Shown: positions 1 to 6,804 of the stretch, in pieces
Layout: the number at the start of each line of letters is the position of its first letter
How positions within the stretch are numbered: position 1 is the stretch's first letter
NCBI GenBank assembly: GCA_002291875.1
Contig: DBAV01000126.1
Coordinates: forward strand, 1-8,662
DNA: 8,662 nt
Origin: Hyphomonadaceae bacterium UBA1001
Lineage (GTDB): Bacteria; Pseudomonadota; Alphaproteobacteria; Caulobacterales; Aquidulcibacteraceae
Direction of reading: 5' to 3'
The notes under the pieces: model-generated
Databases searched by the model: none
Told to the model about the DNA's origin: nothing
Seen by the model: only the letters and a program-made list of their open reading frames with translations
Position numbers and translations under genes: made by a program

Positions 1-198
1 GCCGCAGCCCACTTCCAGCACGCGCTTGCCGCGCCAGCGTTCGAACTGCGCGAAGCCCGGGATATGCGGCTCCACGAAGTATTTGCGCTGTTCAACATCA
101 TCGAAATACTGGCGCGTGCCCACCTCCGCCGTCGAATGGCGGATATTGCAGGGGCGGCGGTTCCAATAGGCCTGCACGTCGTCGATCGTCGCGCTCAT
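1..198 (-). CDS. Class I SAM-dependent methyltransferase, N-terminal part (cut by window edge)
   Basis: The reverse strand reads an open frame from an ATG at 198 to the edge of the window, giving 66 residues. It begins MSATIDDVQAYWNRRPCNIR and ends in LEVGCG (residues 61-66), which is methyltransferase motif I, the glycine-rich loop that binds S-adenosylmethionine. The YWNRRPCN start and the later QRKYFVEPHIPGF stretch are typical of a bacterial group of class I methyltransferases often seen in glycan and natural-product loci. A Shine-Dalgarno AAGGA (208-212) sits 9 bases before the ATG. The start lies 25 bases after the nadE stop, so it is probably the next gene of the same operon. The catalytic and substrate-binding part lies outside the window, so the substrate cannot be inferred. 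The family call is firm; the function beyond methyl transfer is unknown. Confidence 0.85.
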   Translation of the reverse strand, partial: MSATIDDVQAYWNRRPCNIRHSTAEVGTRQYFDDVEQRKYFVEPHIPGFAQFERWRGKRVLEVGCG

Positions 199-207
199 CT
201 GTGTCTG

Positions 208-212
208 TCCTT
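208..212 (-). promoter_or_regulatory. Ribosome binding site of the left-edge methyltransferase
   Basis: AAGGA on the reverse strand, 9 bases before the ATG at 198. It supports that start and independent translation of this gene after nadE. Confidence 0.6.
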
Positions 213-223
213 GTCTGCGGGGT

Positions 224-2254
224 CTAGGGCGTGTTGCGCTCCAGCTCCTCCAGCCAGGCATCGGGCCGGCTGTCGGAGGGCGCGCGCCAATCGCCGCGCG
301 GGGAGAGCGAACCACCCGAACTGATCTTGGGGCCGTTGGGCACGGCGCTGCGCTTGAACTGGCTGGTCTCGAAGAAGCGGCGCAGGAACAGGCGCAGCCA
401 GTGCTTGATGGCGGGCAGGTCGTATTGGTGGCGCGCCTCGCCCTCGATGCCGCGCGGCCAGGCGCCGCGCGCGACATCACCCCAGGCGGACAGCGCGAGG
501 AACGCAACCTTCGACGGCCGGAAGCCCCAGCGCAGGATGTGGTAGAGGTGGAAATCCTGCAGCTCGTAAGGGCCGATGCGCGCCTGGGTGGACTGCACCG
601 CGCCCGAGGCATCGGGCGGCACCAGCTCCGGGCTGATCTCGGTGGCCAGGATCGTCTCGAGCGTGGCGCAGACATCGGGGCCATATTGCGCGGTGGCGAT
701 CGCCCAGCGGATCATGTGCTGGATCAACGTCTTGGGCAGCGATGCGTTGACGTTATAGTGCGACATGTGGTCGCCCACGCCATAGGTGCACCAGCCGAGC
801 GCGAGCTCCGACAAGTCACCGGTGCCCACCACCAGGCCACCGCTGTGGTTGGCCAGGCGGAACAGGTAGTCGGTGCGGATGCCGGCCTGCACATTCTCGA
901 AGGTGATGTCGTATTGCGGCGGGCCGGGGTGGCCCAGATCATGCAGCAGCTGCGTGCAGAGCGGGCGGATATCCACCTCCCGCGCATCCACGCCCAGGCC
1001 GCGCATCAGCGCCCAGGCCGCGGATTTCGTGCCATCGGAGGTGGCGAAGCCCGGCATGGTGACCGCGATGATGTTGGAGCGCGGCAGGCCCAGCCGGTCC
1101 ATGGTGCGGGCGGCGACGATCAGCGCCTGGGTGGAATCAAGCCCGCCGGAGACGCCGATCACCAGCTTCTGCAGGCCCGTCGATGCCAGCCGTGTCAGCA
1201 GGCCGGTGACCTGGATGTTCCAGGTCTCATAGCAATCCTGGTCGAGCCGTTCGGGCGCGTCGGGCACATAGGGAAAGCGCGGAATGGCGCGGGCCAGCGG
1301 CAGCGGCGCGGCGGGCGCGTCGAAGCGGAAATGGATGCGCCGGAAGGTCGCGGGATGCGCCATCGCGGCATCGCGGAAGGTGCCGACGCGGCGGCGTTCG
1401 GCGACCAGGCGCTCGACATCGATATCCACGAACAGCCGTTGCGCGGTGTCGGCGAAGCGCGCGCTTTCGCCCAGCGGCGCGCCATATTCGAAGGCGGTCA
1501 GCTGGCCATCCCAGGCCAGGTCGGTGGTGGATTCCCCGGCACCGGCCGCGCAGTACAGATAGGCCGCGATGCAGCGGCGGGACTGCGCATCGCACAGCAC
1601 GCGCCGGTCCTCGGCCTTGCCCACGGTGATCGGGCTGCCCGACATGTTGCACAGCACCGTGGCACCGGCGAGCGCACCGGCGGTCGAGGGCGGCATGGGC
1701 GCCCAGAGATCCTCGCAGATCTCCACATGGGCGACGAAGTCGGGCAGGTCCTCGGCGGCGAAAAGCAGGTCGGTGCCGAAGGGGGCGTCCTGCCCGGCCA
1801 GGCGGATGGACGCGGCCGGCGTGGCGGCGGCCGGCGCGATCTGCCGCTTCTCGTAGAATTCGCGGTAATTGGGCAGGTAGGATTTCGGCACCACGCCCAG
1901 GATTCGCCCGCGCTGGATGGCCACCGCGCAGTTGAACAGCGAATGGCCATGGCGCAGCGGCGCGCCCAGCAGCAGCAGCGGCCGATGCGCGCGCGAGGCT
2001 TCGACGATGCCGCCGATGGCCGCCTCGGCCGCGTCCAGCATGGCCGATTGCAGCAGCAGATCCTCGGTGGAATAGCCGGTCAGGCCGAGTTCGGGCAGCA
2101 GCAGCAGCGCAGCGCCCGCGGCGTCGGCGCGCGCCAGTTCCTCGATGGCCGCTTGGGCATTGGCGGCCGGATGGGCCAGCGCCAGCACCGGGACCGCCAT
2201 CGCCGCGCGCACGAAGCCGTGGCGATAGAGGTTGTCGAAGGGCAGGGTGTTCAT
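224..2254 (-). CDS. nadE: Glutamine-dependent NAD+ synthetase
   Basis: Cytosolic last step of NAD+ synthesis: the enzyme amidates nicotinic acid adenine dinucleotide using ammonia released from glutamine and one ATP. The 676 residues match the two-domain actinobacterial/proteobacterial form (Mycobacterium tuberculosis NadE is 679). Residues 1 to about 300 are a nitrilase-fold glutaminase with the Glu-Lys-Cys triad at E55 (LPELGLTGY), K124 (VVPKSYLP) and C180 (HVEICEDLW). The rest is the synthetase, with the ATP-binding SGGLDST loop at 369-375 and the conserved FENVQAGIRTDYLF and GTGDLSELALGW stretches. The C-terminus is complete (PNGPKISSGGSLSPRGDWRAP region). I chose the ATG at 2254: it aligns with the start of known NadE proteins and forms an ATGA overlap with the stop of the upstream FkbM gene, suggesting coupled translation. 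An ATG at 2275 would add seven unconserved residues. No Shine-Dalgarno is obvious. A core metabolic gene is unexpected in a sugar/methyltransferase operon; it may feed the NAD-dependent dehydrogenase upstream. Confidence 0.96.
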   Translation of the reverse strand: MNTLPFDNLYRHGFVRAAMAVPVLALAHPAANAQAAIEELARADAAGAALLLLPELGLTGYSTEDLLLQSAMLDAAEAAIGGIVEASRAHRPLLLLGAPLRHGHSLFNCAVAIQRGRILGVVPKSYLPNYREFYEKRQIAPAAATPAASIRLAGQDAPFGTDLLFAAEDLPDFVAHVEICEDLWAPMPPSTAGALAGATVLCNMSGSPITVGKAEDRRVLCDAQSRRCIAAYLYCAAGAGESTTDLAWDGQLTAFEYGAPLGESARFADTAQRLFVDIDVERLVAERRRVGTFRDAAMAHPATFRRIHFRFDAPAAPLPLARAIPRFPYVPDAPERLDQDCYETWNIQVTGLLTRLASTGLQKLVIGVSGGLDSTQALIVAARTMDRLGLPRSNIIAVTMPGFATSDGTKSAAWALMRGLGVDAREVDIRPLCTQLLHDLGHPGPPQYDITFENVQAGIRTDYLFRLANHSGGLVVGTGDLSELALGWCTYGVGDHMSHYNVNASLPKTLIQHMIRWAIATAQYGPDVCATLETILATEISPELVPPDASGAVQSTQARIGPYELQDFHLYHILRWGFRPSKVAFLALSAWGDVARGAWPRGIEGEARHQYDLPAIKHWLRLFLRRFFETSQFKRSAVPNGPKISSGGSLSPRGDWRAPSDSRPDAWLEELERNTP

Positions 2255-3543
2255 AGCCGTGGGTTCAGCCAGCATTGCACGCCATCACCGAACATGATGC
2301 GTCCGAAGGGCGTCGTCTGCGCCCGGCCCATCCGGTAGTCGACCAGGTTCCGCCAGCCCAGCTTGCGGAACAGCGCCCGCAGGCTGTGTTCGATCGCCAC
2401 GCCATGCGTCCCGATATAGATGCGACGGACCTTCTCGTCGATGACGCGCGCGGCGGCCTCGCAGACCTCCGCCTCCGCGCCCTGGATGTCGATGTCGATC
2501 AGATCGACCATCGGCACGTCGTGCAGAAGGGTGGTGAGCGACCAGGCCGGCACCTCGATGCTGGCCAGCCCGGTCGTGGCATCGGTGACGATGGACTGGC
2601 CGTACCAGGCATCGGCATTGCCGATGGCGAAGCGCACCTTGCCATCCCGTCCGGCCACGGCGCCCTGGACCAGGCGATGGGCGGCGGGGTCCAGCCCGTT
2701 GTTGCGCAGATGCTGCGCCATCCAGTCGAAATGCGTCGGTTCGGCCTCCACGCCGATGAAATGCGGCGTCAGGTCATCGCGGCGCAGCTGCCGGATCAGG
2801 CCCAGCGCATCCATCATCCAGCGGCCATAGCCGGCGCCGAGTTCGACCATGGTGAAGCGTCCGCGCGCCTGGGCGATCGCCTCGGCGGCGCAGATCCATT
2901 CGAAATATTCCTCCGACACCTCGGGGAGCGGGGGCTCGGCCATGCCTGGCGGGGGTAGCGCGAAACCCTTGATGAAGCGTGCATCGGTGCGCGTGCCGAC
3001 CCAGTTGACCGAAAACCCCGAGGGGTTCAGCCCGCGCCACGGGATCACCGCGGCCAGCGCGGGGTGGTGCGGGATGTCGGGTGGCAGCGGCATGCTGACG
3101 GGCGCGGCCATGGCATCGAGCGACCAGGGCCGTGCCTCCCCCTGGGCCTGCTGCAGGCTGAGCCGGTGCAGGATCATGTCGATTTCGCTGTCGCCGCCGC
3201 TGCCGTCGCGCAGCACGACATGCGCCACCGGCAGGTCCAGGTCGCAATGGCTCTCGAATTCCGGTCCGGCGCGGCCGTCGTGCCGGAACTGGTGCAGCAC
3301 CGCGCCGGCCTCGCTGTACAGGGCGACCAGCAGGCTGCCGCGGTTGACGGTGATGGAGCCGCGCACGCCGATCCGTCCAGGCCCGGAAACCGGCGCCTCC
3401 AGCTCCAGGAAGACCTGCCATTGCCGCACCGCCCCGGTGATCTCCAGCCCGCCATCCTCGGTGGCAAAGGCCGCGAGGTCGGGGGCCGGGAAGGTCGCGG
3501 TGGAGGGGTCGATGTCGTGCCAGGCGCCGGGCGAGAACGGCAT
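2251..3543 (-). CDS. FkbM family methyltransferase with N-terminal beta-rich extension
   Basis: A 430-residue protein whose C-terminal half (about 228-430) is a class I methyltransferase of the FkbM type. Motif I is VELGAGYG (233-240), an acidic residue for the SAM ribose follows in GVEAEP (264-269), and the FkbM signature is VDLIDIDIQGAEAEV (346-360). FkbM relatives usually O-methylate sugars or polyketides; the substrate here is unknown. A linker at about 175-195 (VNWVGTRTDARFIKGF) resembles the stretch that precedes the catalytic domain in many bacterial FkbM proteins. Residues 1 to about 135 are an extra, strand-rich domain without catalytic motifs that seems related to the N-terminal part of the protein at 5475-6794. 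The protein has no signal peptide or membrane segment, so it should be cytosolic. The gene starts 8 bases after the dehydrogenase stop with only a weak ribosome site, and its TGA overlaps the nadE start, so translation is probably coupled on both sides. The methyltransferase call is firm; its target and the role of the extra domain are inference. Confidence 0.88.
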   Translation of the reverse strand: MPFSPGAWHDIDPSTATFPAPDLAAFATEDGGLEITGAVRQWQVFLELEAPVSGPGRIGVRGSITVNRGSLLVALYSEAGAVLHQFRHDGRAGPEFESHCDLDLPVAHVVLRDGSGGDSEIDMILHRLSLQQAQGEARPWSLDAMAAPVSMPLPPDIPHHPALAAVIPWRGLNPSGFSVNWVGTRTDARFIKGFALPPPGMAEPPLPEVSEEYFEWICAAEAIAQARGRFTMVELGAGYGRWMMDALGLIRQLRRDDLTPHFIGVEAEPTHFDWMAQHLRNNGLDPAAHRLVQGAVAGRDGKVRFAIGNADAWYGQSIVTDATTGLASIEVPAWSLTTLLHDVPMVDLIDIDIQGAEAEVCEAAARVIDEKVRRIYIGTHGVAIEHSLRALFRKLGWRNLVDYRMGRAQTTPFGRIMFGDGVQCWLNPRL

Positions 3544-3551
3544 TCGGCCTG

Positions 3552-4946
3552 CTATTCGGCCGCCTGCGACAGGGCGTGCCCCCGCCGAGCCGGGATCGCC
3601 GCCTGCCCGGGATTGACCAGCGTGGCCTGCGGCCCCAGGCGCTGCGCATCGACGATGCGCCAGGGGTCCACCACCAGCACCGGCCTGTCGCCCAGCGTGG
3701 CGGCATCGAGTGCTGCGAATTCCGGCCAGGGCGTCATCACCACCACCACCGCGGCGCGTGCCACGGCCGCGGCCAGGGTTTCGGCCGGGATCACCTTGTC
3801 GCCCAGCACCGCCAGCGCATTGGCCTGGGCCTGCGGGTCGAACACGGTCACGCTGTAGCCGGCATCGGCCAGGCCCAGGCTGACCGCGACACCCTGGCTT
3901 TCCTCCACGACCGGCGTCGCCGGCTTGTAGGACAGGCCGAGCACCGCGACCTCCGCGCTGCTGTCATGGAACAGGCCCACCACATCCAGGATGCGCTGCA
4001 CCTGGCGGTGGTTGACCTTGTCGGTCGCCTCCGCCAGGTCGCAGACCACGCCCAGCTTGCGGCCGAGCGCCGCGAAGGCCTTGTTGTCGCGCGGGAAGCA
4101 GGGGCCGCCATAGCCGATGGCGGGGCGGATATACTTCATGCCGATCCGGCTGTCCGAGCCGATCGCCTGGGTCACCACATTGGCATCCGCGCCGGGCAGC
4201 CGGTCGCAGAGCTCGCCCAGCATGTTCGCGTAGCTGATCTTGGTGGTGACGAAGGTGTTGACCGCGATCTTGGCCAGTTCGGCATTGACGAAGTTCATCC
4301 GCCGGAACACCGGCGCCACGTCGATGGAGTGGCGATAGACATCCGACAGCAGGCAGCCGGCCTTGTCGTCGGATTCGCCGATCAGCAGGAAATCCGGGTG
4401 CAGCATGTCGCGCACCACGGTGCCGAGGGCGATGAATTCCGGATTGTAGCACAGCCCGAGTTCAGCCCCGACCTTGCGGCCGGAAGCCTCCTCCAGGGCG
4501 GTGCGGATTTCGCCGCCGGTGGAGCCCGGCATCACCGTGGAGGTCACGACCACCAGATGGTAGCCCTGCTTGCCGCGCAGCGCCTGGCCGATGGCGCGCA
4601 CCGCATTGACCACGAAGCGGTTGGAGAACAGCCCGAGGCTGTTGCTGGGCGTGGGCACGATGATGAAGCTGATGTCGGTGGCCAGCACCGCTTCGGCCAT
4701 GTCGGTGGTGGCGCGCAGCCGGGCGCGGCCGCGGTCGATGTGGTCCTGCAGCTGCGGTTCATCGACCGGCGCGCGGCCGGCGTTCAGCGCATCCACGAAA
4801 TGGCGGTTGAGGTCCACGCCCGCCACCTCGAACCCCTTGGTGGCGAAGACCGCCGCCATGGGGGAGCCGAGCTTGCCCAGCCCGATGACGGAAAGCCGCG
4901 GCTTGTCGCGCCCCCATGTGGCGCTGGCTGTGTAGGTGTCCGGCAT
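3552..4946 (-). CDS. Nucleotide-sugar 6-dehydrogenase (UDP-glucose/GDP-mannose dehydrogenase family)
   Basis: A 464-residue cytosolic enzyme that oxidises C6 of a nucleotide sugar to the uronic acid using two NAD+. The N-terminal Rossmann domain carries the NAD loop in VIGLGKLGSPM (20-30). The family motifs follow in order: TSTVMPGST (135-143), YNPEF (167-171), the helix with catalytic K226 and N230 (NAELAKIAVN), and the active-site cysteine C283 in GYGGPCFPRD. The C-terminal sugar-binding domain starts near 333 with VAVLGLSYKP. All catalytic residues are present. The usual VGTP segment is replaced by VPTPSNSLGLFSN (97-109), so I do not assign the substrate; UDP-glucose, GDP-mannose and a UDP-N-acetyl sugar all remain possible. 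The start at 4946 gives the normal family length and places the Rossmann fold near the N-terminus. The frame stays open further upstream, but that part overlaps the repeat-protein gene and is not dehydrogenase-like. The FkbM gene follows after 8 bases; the neighbouring GDP-mannose epimerase makes a GDP-sugar substrate worth testing. Confidence 0.92.
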   Translation of the reverse strand: MPDTYTASATWGRDKPRLSVIGLGKLGSPMAAVFATKGFEVAGVDLNRHFVDALNAGRAPVDEPQLQDHIDRGRARLRATTDMAEAVLATDISFIIVPTPSNSLGLFSNRFVVNAVRAIGQALRGKQGYHLVVVTSTVMPGSTGGEIRTALEEASGRKVGAELGLCYNPEFIALGTVVRDMLHPDFLLIGESDDKAGCLLSDVYRHSIDVAPVFRRMNFVNAELAKIAVNTFVTTKISYANMLGELCDRLPGADANVVTQAIGSDSRIGMKYIRPAIGYGGPCFPRDNKAFAALGRKLGVVCDLAEATDKVNHRQVQRILDVVGLFHDSSAEVAVLGLSYKPATPVVEESQGVAVSLGLADAGYSVTVFDPQAQANALAVLGDKVIPAETLAAAVARAAVVVVMTPWPEFAALDAATLGDRPVLVVDPWRIVDAQRLGPQATLVNPGQAAIPARRGHALSQAAE

Positions 4947-5007
4947 GGTCAGAACCTGTTCGGTTGGCCCGGCGGCGCGGGCGGGTTTGGCGCTGGGGCG
5001 GGCGCCC
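4947..5007 (-). other. 61-base gap before the dehydrogenase
   Basis: Spacer between the repeat-protein stop and the dehydrogenase ATG. It is very G+C rich, has only a weak Shine-Dalgarno-like CAGG before the ATG at 4946, and shows no T-tract typical of an intrinsic terminator. I see no regulatory site. Confidence 0.4.
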
Positions 5008-5379
5008 TCAGCGGAAGGCGATCTTGCGGGGGTTGTTCTCGTAGATGGAGATGATCTCGGCGGTGCGCAGCTTGTCGCTGTTGTTGACGACCAGCGCGCC
5101 GCGGCCCTGCGCCGAGAGCCTGGCGATCGAGGCGAGTTCGCCCGGCGTGAGCTTCCCGGCATCCAGTTCCAGCGTCGGGCCGGCCGAGGCGATCGAGCCG
5201 ATCTCGGGCGCGCCATGGCCGCTCATGTTCACCATGGTCACGCTGCCGGAGGCGCCGGCGGCGGCCTCGGCGATGTATTTCAGGTGCGGCGCGGAATAGC
5301 TGGCGCCGTCGATCACCAATGCCGCGCCGGTGCGGGCGATCTGCGCCAGTTCGGCGGCGTTGCGGGTCTTGATCATCAT
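5008..5379 (-). CDS. Small tandem-repeat (solenoid-like) protein of unknown function
   Basis: A 123-residue protein that I do not recognise as a named family. It is built almost entirely from five degenerate helix-strand units, each marked by an (E/H)-(L/I)-x-x-I-(A/Y) core: E10-A15, H32-A37, E59-A64, E81-A86 and E108-Y113. After each core comes a short hydrophobic strand (ALVIDG, SVTMVN, TLELDA, ALVVNN, KIAF). Spacing between cores alternates 22, 27, 22, 27 residues, so the real unit may be a pair of about 49 residues. This suggests a small curved solenoid for binding a partner rather than an enzyme; that is inference. There is no signal peptide, transmembrane segment or cysteine. I chose the first of two adjacent ATGs (5379, then 5376) because GAGG at 5388-5391 lies 8 bases ahead. 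An in-frame start at 5481 would add 34 low-complexity residues and overlap the preceding gene. It lies between the transglutaminase-like gene and the dehydrogenase gene. Confidence 0.75.
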   Translation of the reverse strand: MMIKTRNAAELAQIARTGAALVIDGASYSAPHLKYIAEAAAGASGSVTMVNMSGHGAPEIGSIASAGPTLELDAGKLTPGELASIARLSAQGRGALVVNNSDKLRTAEIISIYENNPRKIAFR

Positions 5380-5474
5380 CACCTCGTCCTCGGTTGGTGG
5401 GGCCTCGGGCGATATCGCGCCCATGGCCGCCGTTGATCGGCCTGGCGCCGCGCGGCGGGGCCGTTCGCGCGGCG
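5380..5474 (-). other. 95-base gap, longest intergenic stretch in the window
   Basis: Spacer between the transglutaminase-like stop and the repeat-protein start. It includes the ribosome site described separately, a 10-base palindrome (GCGATATCGC, 5409-5418) and a 12-base palindrome (CGCCGCGCGGCG, 5446-5457). Neither has a loop or a following T-tract, so I do not call a terminator. A weak internal promoter or processing site cannot be excluded. Confidence 0.35.
5382..5391 (-). promoter_or_regulatory. Double Shine-Dalgarno deciding the repeat-protein start
   Basis: The reverse strand reads GAGGACGAGG. The distal GAGG is 8 bases from the ATG at 5379. The proximal GAGG is 5 bases from the next codon, also ATG (5376). 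Either start changes the protein by one residue, and both are favoured over the upstream ATG at 5481. Confidence 0.55.
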
Positions 5475-6794
5475 TCAGCATGGCTCGTGCAGGCTCTGCG
5501 CCAGCAGGGTGGCACGTGGCGCATGCAGCCGCGGCTTCCAGGCCGGGATGGCATCGGGCGTGTCACGCGCTGCGGCGAATGTCTTGGTCAGCGTTTCGGA
5601 CTCGGGTCCCTTGGTTATTCCTAAAACTCGAAGCAATAACAAGTGTAGACCGGCTTCACCAAAGCTGTCAATCAGCAGAGGCTGCAATCTTGGTGCTGTC
5701 TCATCATTGTCAATATTGTAGCGGCTGGAATAACATCGAACGCCATCGCGCTCCCACTGTAATCGATATTCAAATGTTGGGAGATTCAATTCCATAAGAT
5801 CGGGCGCGTTCTGGCTGCGCACCAGGAAGGGCTTGCGGCTGGCCGGGTCGATCGTGCGGAAGCCGCAATCCGCCTTGGCGTCCCGCCCCAGGCTGCGCAG
5901 CGCCGCTGGCAGGTCGGCCAGGGCATCGCCCTGCCACAGCGCCGCATTGAAATAGGAGCACAGGGTCAACATCGGCCCTGGCCCGGGCAGCCGCACGACA
6001 TTCATCACATGCGTCAGGTAATCCTCGGCCCAGCCGCAATCGACGGCATAGGCGTCAAACCCGAACAGCCGGTAGATCTCGACCATGGCATTGGCGGTGC
6101 CGCCGCAGAACACCCCGGCCTGCTGCGTCAGCAACAGCCGCAGCGCCTCACCGGCCTCATAGGTGAAGGGCCAGAATTCCGGGTCGTGGTCCAGCACGCA
6201 CCAGTGATGCGCCCGCGGGATGTGCCGGTAGCCCCAGTCGCACAGCGCCAGCGCCAGCGCCGCGTCCGGTTGGTCGGCATCGACCGTCGCCGGAAGGCCC
6301 GCGCGCACATGCTGCCGCAGCCAGCCGCGCAACGCGGGCCCCTTGTGCGACACATCGAGGCGCAGTTGATGCACCCGAAGCTCCGCCGGCTGGCCTTCGG
6401 GGCTGTTGCGGAAGCGCAGCGTGACCTCGGCCGGCGGCTCGCGCAGCGGCAGGGAGAGCAGCTGCGGGCCGATGCGGCTGCGCAGCCCGGCATAGGCGTA
6501 TTCGACATCCCCATCCGGAGAGGTCACGGTCACCATCGCATCCACATGCGACACCGTCAGCACCAGGTGCAGCGTGGCATCGGCGCCGTTCGCCGGGATT
6601 GCGCAGGGCAGGATGCCGCCCAGGACATTGGCCCCGGGCTCCGGGCGCACCACCGCGAAACCATCCACGAAATGCACCGTGCCGCGGGCGGTCAGCATGC
6701 CGGTCAGCGGCAGTTCCAGGACGCGCTCCGCCAGGTCCAGCGATGCTGGAACCGATGTCGCGGCCTGGGCCGATGGTGGCACGGGAAACTCCAT
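5475..6794 (-). CDS. Transglutaminase-like cysteine protein with N-terminal beta-rich domain
   Basis: A 439-residue protein without a named relative that I can give. The middle resembles a transglutaminase/papain-like core: GVFCGGTANAM (227-237) puts a possible nucleophile at C230 at the head of a helix, GFDAYAVDCG (245-254) forms the next strand, and LTHVMNVVRL (260-269) puts H262 on the following strand. The usual third residue, an aspartate on the next strand, is not evident; N283 in CSYFN is the nearest candidate. Residues about 30-148 are strand-rich and look related to the N-terminus of the FkbM protein at 2251-3543. The C-terminal part (about 330-439) matches nothing I know. I see no signal peptide or membrane helix. 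The ATG at 6794 has AGGG 5 bases ahead (6800-6803), overlapping the end of the epimerase gene 10 bases away, so the two are probably co-translated. A low-GC patch covers codons of about residues 332-395 but keeps the frame. The activity could be amide hydrolysis, acyl transfer or binding; the fold assignment is moderate and the function unknown. Confidence 0.7.
   Translation of the reverse strand: MEFPVPPSAQAATSVPASLDLAERVLELPLTGMLTARGTVHFVDGFAVVRPEPGANVLGGILPCAIPANGADATLHLVLTVSHVDAMVTVTSPDGDVEYAYAGLRSRIGPQLLSLPLREPPAEVTLRFRNSPEGQPAELRVHQLRLDVSHKGPALRGWLRQHVRAGLPATVDADQPDAALALALCDWGYRHIPRAHHWCVLDHDPEFWPFTYEAGEALRLLLTQQAGVFCGGTANAMVEIYRLFGFDAYAVDCGWAEDYLTHVMNVVRLPGPGPMLTLCSYFNAALWQGDALADLPAALRSLGRDAKADCGFRTIDPASRKPFLVRSQNAPDLMELNLPTFEYRLQWERDGVRCYSSRYNIDNDETAPRLQPLLIDSFGEAGLHLLLLRVLGITKGPESETLTKTFAAARDTPDAIPAWKPRLHAPRATLLAQSLHEPC
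5611..5800. other. Low-GC patch inside a high-GC gene
   Basis: By hand count 82 of 190 bases are G or C (about 43%), far below the sequence on either side. It lies in the 3' third of the transglutaminase-like gene and encodes roughly residues 332-395 without a break in frame. It uses A/T-ending codons that are rare elsewhere in the window. It may be a trace of recombination with, or descent from, a lower-GC source. Confidence 0.7.
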
Positions 6795-6804
6795 CGCGGC
6801 CCTG

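Noticed and set aside
1966..2108. CAG-type triplet runs as a microsatellite
   Set aside because: They encode the leucine strings of NadE (LLLLGAP and LLLLPELG), which are conserved hydrophobic strands; the runs are only a few units long.
2255..2275. Earlier ATG for nadE at 2275
   Set aside because: It adds seven residues absent from known NadE proteins. The ATG at 2254 matches the family start and makes a classic ATGA overlap.
401..2338. Plus-strand open frame of 645 codons opposite nadE
   Set aside because: It is an antisense shadow: its composition follows the reverse of nadE codons, it has no recognisable domain, and nadE is unambiguous.
3733..3752. CAC/CAT-like triplet run
   Set aside because: It encodes the VVVVMTP strand of the dehydrogenase C-terminal domain and is explained by valine codons.
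3576..5054. Plus-strand open frame of 492 codons opposite the dehydrogenase
   Set aside because: It is rich in His, Arg, Gly and Ala with no motif, as expected from the complement of a high-GC gene.
4947..5216. 90-residue N-terminal extension of the dehydrogenase
   Set aside because: The extension is Arg/Ser/Pro-rich, lies mostly over the repeat-protein gene in another frame, and would displace the Rossmann domain from its usual place near the N-terminus.
5446..5457. 12-base palindrome as a terminator
   Set aside because: It has no loop, is pure G+C, lacks a T-tract, and lies between closely spaced co-directional genes. Such palindromes are common by chance in sequence this rich in G+C.
5611..5800. 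Low-GC patch as an insertion, frameshift or pseudogene scar
   Set aside because: The frame is continuous through the patch, no inverted or direct repeats are visible at its ends, and the encoded residues look like ordinary protein. I keep it only as a composition anomaly.
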